DNA of 64,000 bases from Sulfitobacter marinus (GTDB taxonomy: Bacteria > Pseudomonadota > Alphaproteobacteria > Rhodobacterales > Rhodobacteraceae). Where the stretch lies: the NCBI RefSeq assembly GCF_900116285.1, contig NZ_FPAJ01000003.1:186001-250000 (forward strand), read 5' to 3'. The notes below the pieces were generated by a model, which was not told where the DNA came from, searched no databases, and saw nothing but the letters and a program-made list of their open reading frames with translations. This document shows, one piece after another, positions 1 to 7,597 of this stretch. Numbering within the stretch: the stretch's first letter is position 1; each line of letters begins with the position of its first letter. A program made the position numbers and the translations under genes.

Positions 1-1029
1 AAAGTCGTGCGGTTCGCCGATAAAACCTCTCATCAGGTTTTCCTTGAACCTGAAGGTGCTGACGATCATACGATCTATCCCAACGGCATTTCGACATCTC
101 TGCCAGAGGACGTGCAGCTGGAGTATGTACGGTCAATGGCCGGGTTGGAGAATGTTGAAATCCTGCAGCCGGGGTATGCAATCGAGTATGATTATGTCGA
201 TCCCCGCGCATTAGATCTGACGTTAAAGGTGCGTAGCGTGCCCGGATTATATCTTGCCGGCCAAATAAACGGCACGACAGGATACGAGGAAGCGGCGGCG
301 CAGGGTCTTGTTGCTGGGCTGAACGCTGCGTTGCAGGCGCAAGGTAAAGAGCCGGTAATTTTCAGCCGTGCGCAAAGCTATATCGGCGTAATGATTGACG
401 ATCTGACGACCCGAGGCGTTACAGAACCTTATCGCATGTTCACATCGCGGGCCGAGTTTCGTCTTTCCCTGCGCGCGGACAACGCAGATCAACGCCTCAC
501 CCCGATTGCGATACAGCTTGGTTGTGTATCGAAAGAAAGATTAGCGGTTTTTTCGGATAAGATGAGCCGGATGAATGAAGCTATGGATCTTCTTTCAGGC
601 ACGGAATGGTCGCCAAAAGAAATTGCAGAGGCGGGTATCAAGATCAATCAGGACGGAACCAAGAGAACCGGGTTCCAGCTGTTGGCCTTTCCTGATGTCG
701 TATTTGAAGATTTGATCGCGTTGAAACCGGCGCTTGCAGATATTGCGGATGATGTCCGGCGGCAGGTTGAGCGGGATGCATTATATGCAAACTATATCGC
801 GCGTCAGCAACGGGATATCGATATGCTTCAAAAGGACGAAGCTCATGTTATTCCTGCAGATTTTGATTACCGCATCATTGATGGGCTTTCCAATGAGCTG
901 ACCTCCAAGCTCGAGAAAGCTGCCCCTGTGAACCTAGCTCAGGCGGCGCGGATCGATGGTATGACACCGGCGGCGTTGACACTTGTCCTCTCTCACTTGA
1001 AGCGCGGCAGCAGAAAGAAATCAGCGTGA
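1..1029 (+). CDS. mnmG: tRNA uridine-5-carboxymethylaminomethyl modification enzyme MnmG (GidA), 5'-truncated by window edge
   Basis: MnmG, together with MnmE, installs the carboxymethylaminomethyl group on wobble U34 of certain tRNAs. It is an FAD- and folate-dependent cytoplasmic enzyme. The reading frame is open from base 1 and ends at TGA 1027-1029. About 342 residues are visible of a protein usually near 620, so the N-terminal FAD Rossmann motif lies outside the window. Visible family signatures are FLEPEG and [11 protein letters not shown] near the start of the fragment, then [16 protein letters not shown] and [13 protein letters not shown], followed by the helical C-terminal domain that contacts MnmE. 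The GTG at base 7 is internal and is not the start. The stop overlaps the rsmG start by four bases (GTGA), so the two are translationally coupled. The order mnmG-rsmG-parA-parB is classic for the origin region of alphaproteobacteria. Confidence 0.97.
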   Translation, partial: KVVRFADKTSHQVFLEPEGADDHTIYPNGISTSLPEDVQLEYVRSMAGLENVEILQPGYAIEYDYVDPRALDLTLKVRSVPGLYLAGQINGTTGYEEAAAQGLVAGLNAALQAQGKEPVIFSRAQSYIGVMIDDLTTRGVTEPYRMFTSRAEFRLSLRADNADQRLTPIAIQLGCVSKERLAVFSDKMSRMNEAMDLLSGTEWSPKEIAEAGIKINQDGTKRTGFQLLAFPDVVFEDLIALKPALADIADDVRRQVERDALYANYIARQQRDIDMLQKDEAHVIPADFDYRIIDGLSNELTSKLEKAAPVNLAQAARIDGMTPAALTLVLSHLKRGSRKKSA

Positions 1030-1634
1030 GCGCTTTTGAGGGCGACGATGTTTCACGTGAAACATTTGATCAGCTGACACTGTTCGCGCAGCTTGTTGAG
1101 CGGTGGACCGCAAAGATCAATCTGATTTCGAAGCCAAGCGTGCCCCATATCTGGGAGCGCCATATTAACGATTCCGTTCAACTGTACCGGCATGCGCCAG
1201 AGGCAGATAGTTGGGTGGACCTGGGTAGTGGCGGGGGCTTCCCGGCTATTGTTCTGGCAATATTAGCCAAGCAAGATCGGCGTGATACCAAGTTTACGAT
1301 GGTTGAAAGCGACCAGCGCAAATGTGTCTTTCTACGTACCGCCGTCCGTGAATTGGGGTTAAACGCCGAGGTTATCAATAAACGCATTGAAAGCATACCG
1401 GGACTGGAAGCGGATATTTTGTCCGCTCGGGCGCTTTCTGACTTGTCTAAACTGCTTGAATACGCTGATCTACACCTAAGCAAAAATGGTGTGGCGCTGT
1501 TCCCGAAAGGCGAAAATTGGAAGGTCGAAGATATCGACGCACAAAACCTATGGCGCTATTCCTGTGAGGTAATTCAAAGCCTAACAAACCCCGACGCGGC
1601 AATACTTAGAATCAAGGATATATCGCATGTCTGA
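1026..1634 (+). CDS. rsmG: 16S rRNA (guanine-N7) methyltransferase RsmG (GidB)
   Basis: RsmG is a SAM-dependent methyltransferase that makes m7G527 in 16S rRNA; loss of it in other bacteria gives low-level streptomycin resistance. The 202-residue product has normal length. It shows the family entry motif [13 protein letters not shown] (about residues 23-35) and the SAM-binding loop [16 protein letters not shown] at about residues 63-78. It starts with GTG at 1026, overlapping the mnmG stop, and its 3' end overlaps the parA start by eight bases, so mnmG, rsmG, parA and parB are probably one transcript. A perfect parS palindrome sits inside codons 8-13 and is read as D-V-S-R-E-T, so this stretch serves both protein and DNA functions. 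Confidence 0.97.
   Translation: MSAFEGDDVSRETFDQLTLFAQLVERWTAKINLISKPSVPHIWERHINDSVQLYRHAPEADSWVDLGSGGGFPAIVLAILAKQDRRDTKFTMVESDQRKCVFLRTAVRELGLNAEVINKRIESIPGLEADILSARALSDLSKLLEYADLHLSKNGVALFPKGENWKVEDIDAQNLWRYSCEVIQSLTNPDAAILRIKDISHV
1049..1064. promoter_or_regulatory. parS: parS centromere site (ParB-binding 16-mer) inside rsmG
   Basis: TGTTTCACGTGAAACA is a perfect 16-base inverted repeat identical to the bacterial consensus parS. It lies about 570 bases upstream of parA. ParB is known to load as a CTP-dependent clamp at such sites and spread, so the origin region is segregated by ParA. No second copy was seen when reading the window. Confidence 0.95.
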
Positions 1635-2427
1635 TCTCTCGCGCCCTGTGGGCCCCAAGATTATTGCCGTGGCAAATCAAAAGGGTGGCGTCGGCAAAAC
1701 GACGACGACAATTAACCTTGCCGCAGCGCTGGCAGAGAGCGGTAAGCGCGTTTTGGTGGTGGATCTTGATCCGCAGGGGAATGCCTCAACTGGGCTAGGT
1801 ATTGATGTTGAGGATCGGGAATACACAACATATGAGCTTCTTCTCGAAGATATCACCCTGGATAAGGTGGTTCTAAAGACCGAGACGCCCGGCCTGCACA
1901 TCGTGCCAGCGACGGTTGACCTAAGCTCTGCCGACTTGGAATTGATATCCAATGAAAAGCGCAGTTTCCTTTTGCATGATGCGTTGCGCCAAACCCAAAT
2001 GGATAGCTATGCGTTCGACTATATTCTGATCGACTGCCCGCCCTCGCTGAACCTCTTGACGGTGAATGCCATGATCGCCGCGCACTCGGTTCTGGTGCCG
2101 CTGCAAAGCGAGTTTTTCGCCTTAGAAGGGCTTTCTCAGTTGATGCTGACGATCCGGGAAGTCCGGCAAAGCGGCAATAAGGACCTCCGAATTGAGGGGG
2201 TCGTTCTGACAATGTACGACCAGCGCAACAATTTGTCACAGCAGGTTGAACAGGATGCGCGTGCGAATTTGGGAGAGCTGGTTTACCAAACAGTAATCCC
2301 TAGAAACGTCCGCGTAAGCGAAGCGCCCAGTTTTTCGATGCCGGTGCTAAGCTATGACAGCGGGTCCAAAGGTGCCAAAGCGTATCGCGATTTGGCTCAG
2401 GAAATTTTGGTTAATGGCGTGATATAG
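1627..2427 (+). CDS. parA: Chromosome partitioning ATPase ParA
   Basis: ParA is the Walker-type ATPase that binds DNA non-specifically in its ATP-bound dimer form and pulls ParB-parS complexes toward the cell poles. The 266-residue product carries the deviant Walker A KGGVGKTT at residues 19-26, with the signature second lysine, then VVDLDPQGNAS (Walker A') and DYILIDCPPSL (Walker B). Its length is that of the short chromosomal ParA (Soj type), without an N-terminal helix-turn-helix. The start overlaps the end of rsmG by eight bases and parB follows after ten bases, so it is part of the mnmG-rsmG-parAB unit. Confidence 0.97.
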   Translation: MSDLSRPVGPKIIAVANQKGGVGKTTTTINLAAALAESGKRVLVVDLDPQGNASTGLGIDVEDREYTTYELLLEDITLDKVVLKTETPGLHIVPATVDLSSADLELISNEKRSFLLHDALRQTQMDSYAFDYILIDCPPSLNLLTVNAMIAAHSVLVPLQSEFFALEGLSQLMLTIREVRQSGNKDLRIEGVVLTMYDQRNNLSQQVEQDARANLGELVYQTVIPRNVRVSEAPSFSMPVLSYDSGSKGAKAYRDLAQEILVNGVI

Positions 2428-2437
2428 GGGCATAACA

Positions 2438-3325
2438 ATGGCAGATAAAGAAAAACGGCGCGGGCTTGGGCGTGGCCTGTCGGCTTTGATGGCGGATGTG
2501 GCCGAAACCCAAACGGTCGTATCCGAAGGGGCGGCCGAACGCTATGTTCCGATTGAGCAGATTTCCCCCAATCCGGAGCAGCCGCGGAAGCGATTCGATC
2601 CCCAAGATTTGGATGATCTGGCAAATTCGATTAAGGAAAAGGGTGTTATCCAGCCCCTGATCGTACGCCAACGCGCCGATGGTACGTTTGAGATCGTCGC
2701 GGGTGAACGTCGCTGGCGCGCGTCTCAGATGGCCAAGCTGCATGAATTGCCTGTAATTGTTCGTGAATTTACCGATGTTGAGGTCCTCGAGGTCGCGATC
2801 ATCGAAAACATTCAGCGCGCTGATCTGAACTCGATCGAGGAAGCCGCAGGCTATCGTCAATTGATGGATAAGTTCGGCCATACCCAAGAGAAAATGGCCG
2901 AAGCGCTTGGTAAAAGCCGGAGTCATATCGCTAACTTGCTGCGCCTTTTGAACCTACCCGAAAGCGTGTTGGAGATGGTGCGCGTTGGTGATCTGACGGC
3001 GGGCCACGCCAGAACGCTGGTGCCTGCGGATGACCCCGTAAAGCTGGCAAAGCAAATCATCGCCGGCGGTCTATCCGTTCGCGCGGCGGAGGCCTTGGTT
3101 AAAAAGGATCAGGCTGGCGGCGGCGATGCGGTCGAGAAGAAAGCCCCTAAATCGATTGCCGAGAAAGACGCCGATACGCGCGCTCTTGAGGGTGATCTAT
3201 CGGCCAGTTTGGGCAAAAAAGTGACGTTGAATCACAAGCCGGGCCAGGAATCCGGGCAAATGGTGCTGCATTACAAAACCATGGATGAGTTGGACGAGCT
3301 TTGCCGGCTGGTTTCTGGCGGTTAG
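2438..3325 (+). CDS. parB: Chromosome partitioning protein ParB
   Basis: ParB is the parS-binding CTPase clamp. The 295-residue protein has the basic N-terminal ParA-contact segment RRGLGRGLSALM (residues 7-18), the CTP-binding ParB/Srx fold with GERRWRA at residues 89-95 and the typical ENIQR motif near 125-130, a helix-turn-helix region around residues 150-180, and a C-terminal dimerisation domain. The 3' end overlaps the convergent hemW stop by four bases, so this gene closes the plus-strand operon. Its binding site is the parS in rsmG. Confidence 0.97.
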   Translation: MADKEKRRGLGRGLSALMADVAETQTVVSEGAAERYVPIEQISPNPEQPRKRFDPQDLDDLANSIKEKGVIQPLIVRQRADGTFEIVAGERRWRASQMAKLHELPVIVREFTDVEVLEVAIIENIQRADLNSIEEAAGYRQLMDKFGHTQEKMAEALGKSRSHIANLLRLLNLPESVLEMVRVGDLTAGHARTLVPADDPVKLAKQIIAGGLSVRAAEALVKKDQAGGGDAVEKKAPKSIAEKDADTRALEGDLSASLGKKVTLNHKPGQESGQMVLHYKTMDELDELCRLVSGG

Positions 3326-4479
3326 TCCGAAAGCAGCTCTGCCAGGATCGCGTTAAGTACCATAAACCCTTGATCTGTCACGTTTAATTGGTCCCCGACC
3401 AAATTGATCATACCGATGTCTTGCATCCGTATGATCTTTTTCTGTGAAAGGGCAGTGCCAGCCAACGCAGTGTAGCGTTTCAGGTCAACGCCTTCTTTCA
3501 AGCGCAAGCCCATCATCAGAAATTCACTGGCCTGATCAGTGGGGCTGAGGGCTTCGCGAGGTTTCTCTGTTTTGCCTATAGTGGATGCATCCAGCCAGCG
3601 CTGTGGGTTGCTAAAGCATTCGGTGGCCAATCGCGTGCCGTTCTGCGTTAACCGACCGTGGGCGCCGGGGCCAATGCCGAGGTAATCACCGTAGCGCCAA
3701 TAAATCAGGTTGTGCCGTGACTGCGCACCATCGCGGGCATGATTTGACACCTCGTAAGAGGGCATTCCCATGTCATTACAAATTTCTTGCGTGAGGCTGT
3801 ACATATCCGCGCCCAGATCATCATCTGGCAGTCCCCGTAGCTTTCCGATGGCGTAACGATCGCCAAAAGCGGTGCCTTGTTCGATCGTCAGCTGATAGAG
3901 AGAAATATGGTCTATCGCAAGAGATAGAGCCTGTTTTAATTCGGATTCCCAATCGTGCAGTGTTTGGTTCTGCCGGCCATAAATCAGATCAAAACTGACG
4001 CGCTCAAAGGTCGAGCGGGCGATGTCGAACGCCGTCATCGCCTCGGTTGCGGTATGAATGCGGCCAAGGCGTTTTAGATCTGTGTCGTTCAATGCTTGAA
4101 TGCCCATCGATACGCGGTTCACGCCTGCGTCACGAAATCCCTTGAAACGTCCGGCTTCAACCGAGCCTGGGTTCGCCTCAAGTGTGATTTCCATGTCATT
4201 TGCGACGGGCCACAGCCGATAGATGGCAGCGATAACATCGGCGACGACCTCGGGGTCCATCAGGCTGGGGGTGCCGCCGCCAAAAAACACCGCATTCAGC
4301 ACACGGCCCTTGGTTTCGGCAGCGCCGCGTTCAAGCTCGCGCAGATAGGCATCGCGCCAAGCGCGTTGGTCAATTGTGCGACTAACGTGGCTGTTAAAGT
4401 CACAATACGGGCATTTCGCCTCGCAAAAGGGCCAGTGGATGTAGAGGCCGAAACCGCCCTGACGCCAGTCTTCAGTCAA
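3322..4479 (-). CDS. hemW: Radical SAM family haem chaperone HemW
   Basis: HemW is a radical-SAM relative of the oxygen-independent coproporphyrinogen oxidase HemN and is thought to deliver haem to respiratory enzymes. The 385-residue product has the 4Fe-4S cysteines C19, C23 and C26 in CEAKCPYC, and GGGTPS, a SAM-binding motif, near residue 68. HemW lacks the N-terminal extension and extra cysteine of true HemN, and this protein likewise begins only 18 residues before the cluster. It overlaps rdgB by eight bases and so forms part of the rph-rdgB-hemW minus-strand operon. Some databases still call this family HemN-like. Confidence 0.92.
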   Translation of the reverse strand: MTEDWRQGGFGLYIHWPFCEAKCPYCDFNSHVSRTIDQRAWRDAYLRELERGAAETKGRVLNAVFFGGGTPSLMDPEVVADVIAAIYRLWPVANDMEITLEANPGSVEAGRFKGFRDAGVNRVSMGIQALNDTDLKRLGRIHTATEAMTAFDIARSTFERVSFDLIYGRQNQTLHDWESELKQALSLAIDHISLYQLTIEQGTAFGDRYAIGKLRGLPDDDLGADMYSLTQEICNDMGMPSYEVSNHARDGAQSRHNLIYWRYGDYLGIGPGAHGRLTQNGTRLATECFSNPQRWLDASTIGKTEKPREALSPTDQASEFLMMGLRLKEGVDLKRYTALAGTALSQKKIIRMQDIGMINLVGDQLNVTDQGFMVLNAILAELLSD

Positions 4480-5083
4480 AACAGGCCGAGGTCAGCTTGG
4501 TGAACGCATCAGCGCGGTGGCTGATCTTGTTTTTCTCTTCGTGGGGCATTTCGCCAAAGGTTTGATCATAGCCGTCAGGCTGGAACATGGGGTCGTAGCC
4601 GTGGCCGATGTCGCCACGCATGGGCCAAACCAATGTCCCATTTACGCGCCCTTCGAAAATCTCTTCGTGACCGTCGGGCCATGCCAGCACCAAAGTGGCG
4701 CAAAAACGGGCGCGGCGGGGGTGCGGCGCGTTCTTTTCTTCCAGCAGGTTATGGGTTTTGGTCATCGCCATAACGAAATCGCGGCCATTGGGCGTTTCGG
4801 ACCAATCAGCGGTATAAACGCCGGGGGCACCGTCCAATGCCTCGACCTCGATCCCTGAATCGTCAGCTAAGGCGGGCAGGCCGGTGGCTTTTACTGCGGC
4901 AACAGCCTTGATCCGGGCGTTACCGATAAAATTGTCTTCAGTTTCTTCCGGCTCGGCCAGGTTCATCTCGGCGGCACCCACGACGCGCACACCGAAAGGG
5001 GCGAAGAGTTCGGTCATTTCCTCAAGCTTGCCCGCGTTATGGGTGGCGATCAGGATTTGATCGCCGGTGAATTTGCGTGTCAT
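4472..5083 (-). CDS. rdgB: dITP/XTP pyrophosphatase (RdgB/HAM1 family)
   Basis: This house-cleaning enzyme hydrolyses dITP, XTP and related non-canonical purine triphosphates to monophosphates so they are not built into DNA or RNA. The 203-residue protein has the family opening [10 protein letters not shown] (about residues 14-23), the acidic metal-binding stretch [17 protein letters not shown] in the middle, and the conserved near-C-terminal SHRADAF. Its start overlaps the rph stop by four bases, a pairing common across proteobacteria, and it overlaps the downstream hemW by eight. Confidence 0.95.
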   Translation of the reverse strand: MTRKFTGDQILIATHNAGKLEEMTELFAPFGVRVVGAAEMNLAEPEETEDNFIGNARIKAVAAVKATGLPALADDSGIEVEALDGAPGVYTADWSETPNGRDFVMAMTKTHNLLEEKNAPHPRRARFCATLVLAWPDGHEEIFEGRVNGTLVWPMRGDIGHGYDPMFQPDGYDQTFGEMPHEEKNKISHRADAFTKLTSACFD

Positions 5084-5793
5084 GCGGTTGCTTCTTTTTG
5101 AATGTTAACCAGTTCCGTCACGCCTTTTTCAGCAAGGTCCATCAACTGGTTCATCTGCTCGCGGGAATATGTCGATCCCTCAGCGCTCATCTGGATTTCG
5201 ATCAAACGACCGGTGCTGGTCATGATAAAGTTACCGTCAACGCCCGCCTCTGAATCCTCGGGGTAGTCGAGATCAAGAACGGGCTGACCGGCGTAAATGC
5301 CGCAGCTGATCGCGGCGACCGGATCAACCAAGGGGTCGCTGGTCACATCGCCTGCTTTCATGAGCTTGTTCACCGCCAGTTTCAACGCGATCCAGCCGCC
5401 AGTGATGGACGCACAGCGCGTGCCGCCATCGGCCTGCAATACATCGCAATCGATGGTGATTTGACGTTCGCCCAAGGCACTGCGATCAACACCAGCGCGC
5501 AGGGCGCGACCGATCAGGCGTTGAATTTCTACGGTACGCCCGCCTTGCTTGCCCATCGCAGATTCCCGACGCATCCGGGTGTTCGTGGCGCGGGGCAACA
5601 TACCGTATTCGGCGGTGACCCAACCCAGACCGGACCCTTTGATAAAAGGTGGCACGCGATCTTCGATGGTGGCTGTACATAGCACATGCGTGTCACCCAT
5701 CTTGATCATGGCAGAGCCTTCGGCGTGTTTGGTAAAGCCTGTTTCAACAGACACGGCACGCATTTCGTCAAGTTTCCGACCAGAGGGGCGCAT
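5080..5793 (-). CDS. rph: Ribonuclease PH
   Basis: RNase PH is a phosphate-dependent 3'-to-5' exoribonuclease that trims tRNA precursor 3' ends and acts in rRNA decay. The 237-residue length matches the family. Conserved landmarks are [11 protein letters not shown] at the N-terminus, [26 protein letters not shown] and the metal-site segment with [18 protein letters not shown] is placed seven bases before the ATG. It is the first gene of the minus-strand rph-rdgB-hemW unit and is divergent from hrcA across a 99-base gap. Confidence 0.96.
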   Translation of the reverse strand: MRPSGRKLDEMRAVSVETGFTKHAEGSAMIKMGDTHVLCTATIEDRVPPFIKGSGLGWVTAEYGMLPRATNTRMRRESAMGKQGGRTVEIQRLIGRALRAGVDRSALGERQITIDCDVLQADGGTRCASITGGWIALKLAVNKLMKAGDVTSDPLVDPVAAISCGIYAGQPVLDLDYPEDSEAGVDGNFIMTSTGRLIEIQMSAEGSTYSREQMNQLMDLAEKGVTELVNIQKEATA

Positions 5794-5855
5794 AAGATTA
5801 TCCTTTATGATTTACATCGGGGATAACGCCGCACGCCGTGTTGATGCAACCCCGA

Positions 5856-5885
5856 TTGACGTTTCGGGCTGTAGCCCTTCTATTG
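5856..5885 (+). promoter_or_regulatory. Possible promoter for hrcA-grpE (weak match)
   Basis: TTGACG at 5856-5861 is followed after 18 bases by CTATTG at 5880-5885. The pair resembles a sigma-32-like alphaproteobacterial heat-shock promoter (a TTG box and a CTATnT box) more than a sigma-70 one, but the match is weak and it lies very close to the hrcA ATG at 5893. No CIRCE inverted repeat is present in the gap. Confidence 0.25.
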
Positions 5886-5892
5886 AGGTACC

Positions 5893-6957
5893 ATGGAAAA
5901 AACACCTACAGTTCTAGATGAAATGAATGACCGGTCGCGCGAGGTTTTTCGCCGCGTGGTCGAAGGATATCTTGCGAACGGTGATCCGGTGGGATCCCGG
6001 ACGTTAACCCGGGATTTTAGCGAAAAGGTCAGCGCCGCGACGATCCGCAACGTGATGCAGGATCTTGAGTATATGGGGTTGCTCGGCAGCCCCCACGTCA
6101 GCGCGGGCCGGATTCCAACCCAAGTAGGTCTGCGGATGTTTGTGGACGGGATGATTGAAATTGGTGATCCCACGGATATCGACCGTGAGAAAATCGATGC
6201 GACCATGGGCGATAACGGTGCAGATGTCAGCGGTATTCTGGACCGTGTCGGTTCGGCGTTGTCGGGGGTAACCCAAGGCGCATCCCTGGTGCTAACCCCG
6301 AAACACGAGGCACCGATCAAACATATCGAATTCGTCTCTCTTTCGCAGGATAGAGCCTTGGTTGTGCTCGTATTCTCGGACGGCCATGTGGAAAACCGGC
6401 TGTTTACGCCGCCACCCGGACAAACGCCCAGCAGCATGCGCGAAGCGGCGAATTTCCTGAATGCCTTGGTCGAAGGCAAAACCATATCTGAACTTCAGCG
6501 GACCATTACGCTTGAGATCAACCAACGCCGACAAGAGATTGATACTTTGGCCAGGCAGCTGGTCGAAAGCGGGCTGGCGCTGTGGCAAGACGATGGAGAG
6601 CATCCCGAGCGGCTGATCGTGCGGGGCCGTTCGAATTTGATCAACACCGAGGGCGAGGCCGAGAACGTAGAGCTGATCCGCCAGCTGTTTGATGATCTGG
6701 AACGTAAGCGGGATATCGCTGAATTTCTGGAACTTGCCGATGGCGGGGACGGTGTGCGCATTTTTATTGGCTCTGAGAACAAACTTTTTTCACTTTCGGG
6801 TTCCTCTCTCGTCGTTTCCCCTTATATGAACGCTGATCGTAAGGTGATTGGTGCCGTCGGCGTGATTGGCCCCACCCGCCTTAATTATGGACGTATCGTG
6901 CCGATTGTGAATTACACGGCGCAGCTGGTTGGGAAACTTATCTCGAACCGCAGCTAG
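5893..6957 (+). CDS. hrcA: Heat-inducible transcriptional repressor HrcA
   Basis: HrcA represses chaperone operons by binding CIRCE elements and is itself kept active by GroEL. The 354-residue protein has the N-terminal winged helix (residues about 10-75, including DPVGSRTLTRDF and SAATIRNVMQDLEYMGLL), then the GAF-like and dimerisation parts ending in GAVGVIGPTRLNYGRIVPIVNYTAQL. grpE follows after nine bases and the two are probably cotranscribed. The leader here carries no recognisable CIRCE, which suggests autoregulation is absent or indirect and that the repressor acts at other loci such as groESL. Confidence 0.95.
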   Translation: MEKTPTVLDEMNDRSREVFRRVVEGYLANGDPVGSRTLTRDFSEKVSAATIRNVMQDLEYMGLLGSPHVSAGRIPTQVGLRMFVDGMIEIGDPTDIDREKIDATMGDNGADVSGILDRVGSALSGVTQGASLVLTPKHEAPIKHIEFVSLSQDRALVVLVFSDGHVENRLFTPPPGQTPSSMREAANFLNALVEGKTISELQRTITLEINQRRQEIDTLARQLVESGLALWQDDGEHPERLIVRGRSNLINTEGEAENVELIRQLFDDLERKRDIAEFLELADGGDGVRIFIGSENKLFSLSGSSLVVSPYMNADRKVIGAVGVIGPTRLNYGRIVPIVNYTAQLVGKLISNRS

Positions 6958-6966
6958 AGGTGGAAT

Positions 6967-7530
6967 ATGGCAGAGCCGAGAGACAACGAATTTTTGGACG
7001 ACATTGATGATGCAGAGGCCGAGGCCTATGCTGAGGAAATGGAAGAGATTGACGATGAAGCGCTGGAGCTGGACCAGCTGCGCGCCGAACGTGACCTGTT
7101 GAAAGACCGCTTTATGCGTGCGTTGGCCGATGCCGAGAACGCGCGCAAGCGGTCGGATAAAGACCGTCGTGAAGCAGAAAATTATGGCGGGTCCAAACTG
7201 GCCCGCGATATGCTGCCCGTTTACGACAATATGAAGCGTGCATTGGAAGCAGTAACGGATGAGCAGCGCACTATTTCCGGGCCGCTGCTGGAAGGGATCG
7301 AACTGACAATGCGCGAGCTTTTGAACGTGTTCAAAAAGCACGGCATCGAAGTGATCGCCCCCGAGGTTGGTGACAAGTTTGACCCGCAGCAACATCAGGC
7401 GATGTTCGAAGCGCCGGTTCCTGGCACTGTCGCCGGAGAGATCATTCAGGTCGCGACGGAAGGGTTCATGTTGCACGATCGCCTGCTGCGCCCTGCGCAA
7501 GTTGGCGTTTCGTCAATGCCCGCGAGCTAA
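6967..7530 (+). CDS. grpE: Nucleotide exchange factor GrpE
   Basis: GrpE promotes ADP release from DnaK and serves as a thermosensor of the Hsp70 cycle. The 187-residue product has an acidic disordered N-terminus (residues 1-35, rich in Asp and Glu), the long coiled-coil with LKDRFMRALADAENARKR at about 46-63, and the C-terminal beta domain with GDKFDPQQHQAMFE and the near-terminal LLRPAQVGV. Lengths are normal. It follows hrcA directly; dnaK-dnaJ are not in this window. Confidence 0.96.
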   Translation: MAEPRDNEFLDDIDDAEAEAYAEEMEEIDDEALELDQLRAERDLLKDRFMRALADAENARKRSDKDRREAENYGGSKLARDMLPVYDNMKRALEAVTDEQRTISGPLLEGIELTMRELLNVFKKHGIEVIAPEVGDKFDPQQHQAMFEAPVPGTVAGEIIQVATEGFMLHDRLLRPAQVGVSSMPAS

Positions 7531-7597
7531 GGCGCTTTGATCTAGCTGCGGACCCTTCGGGGAGGATTTATTTCCATTTGGAATACGAGGGGGGCGG
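7531..7597. repeat. grpE/mutS convergent gap with a TTCG hairpin and a small palindrome
   Basis: This gap holds two compact elements: CCC-TTCG-GGG at 7553-7562, a stable tetraloop hairpin, and TTCCATTTGGAA at 7572-7583, a short inverted repeat. There is no U-run, so this is at best a weak terminator for the convergent genes. The combination may be a dispersed intergenic element; no second copy was noticed in the window. Confidence 0.3.
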
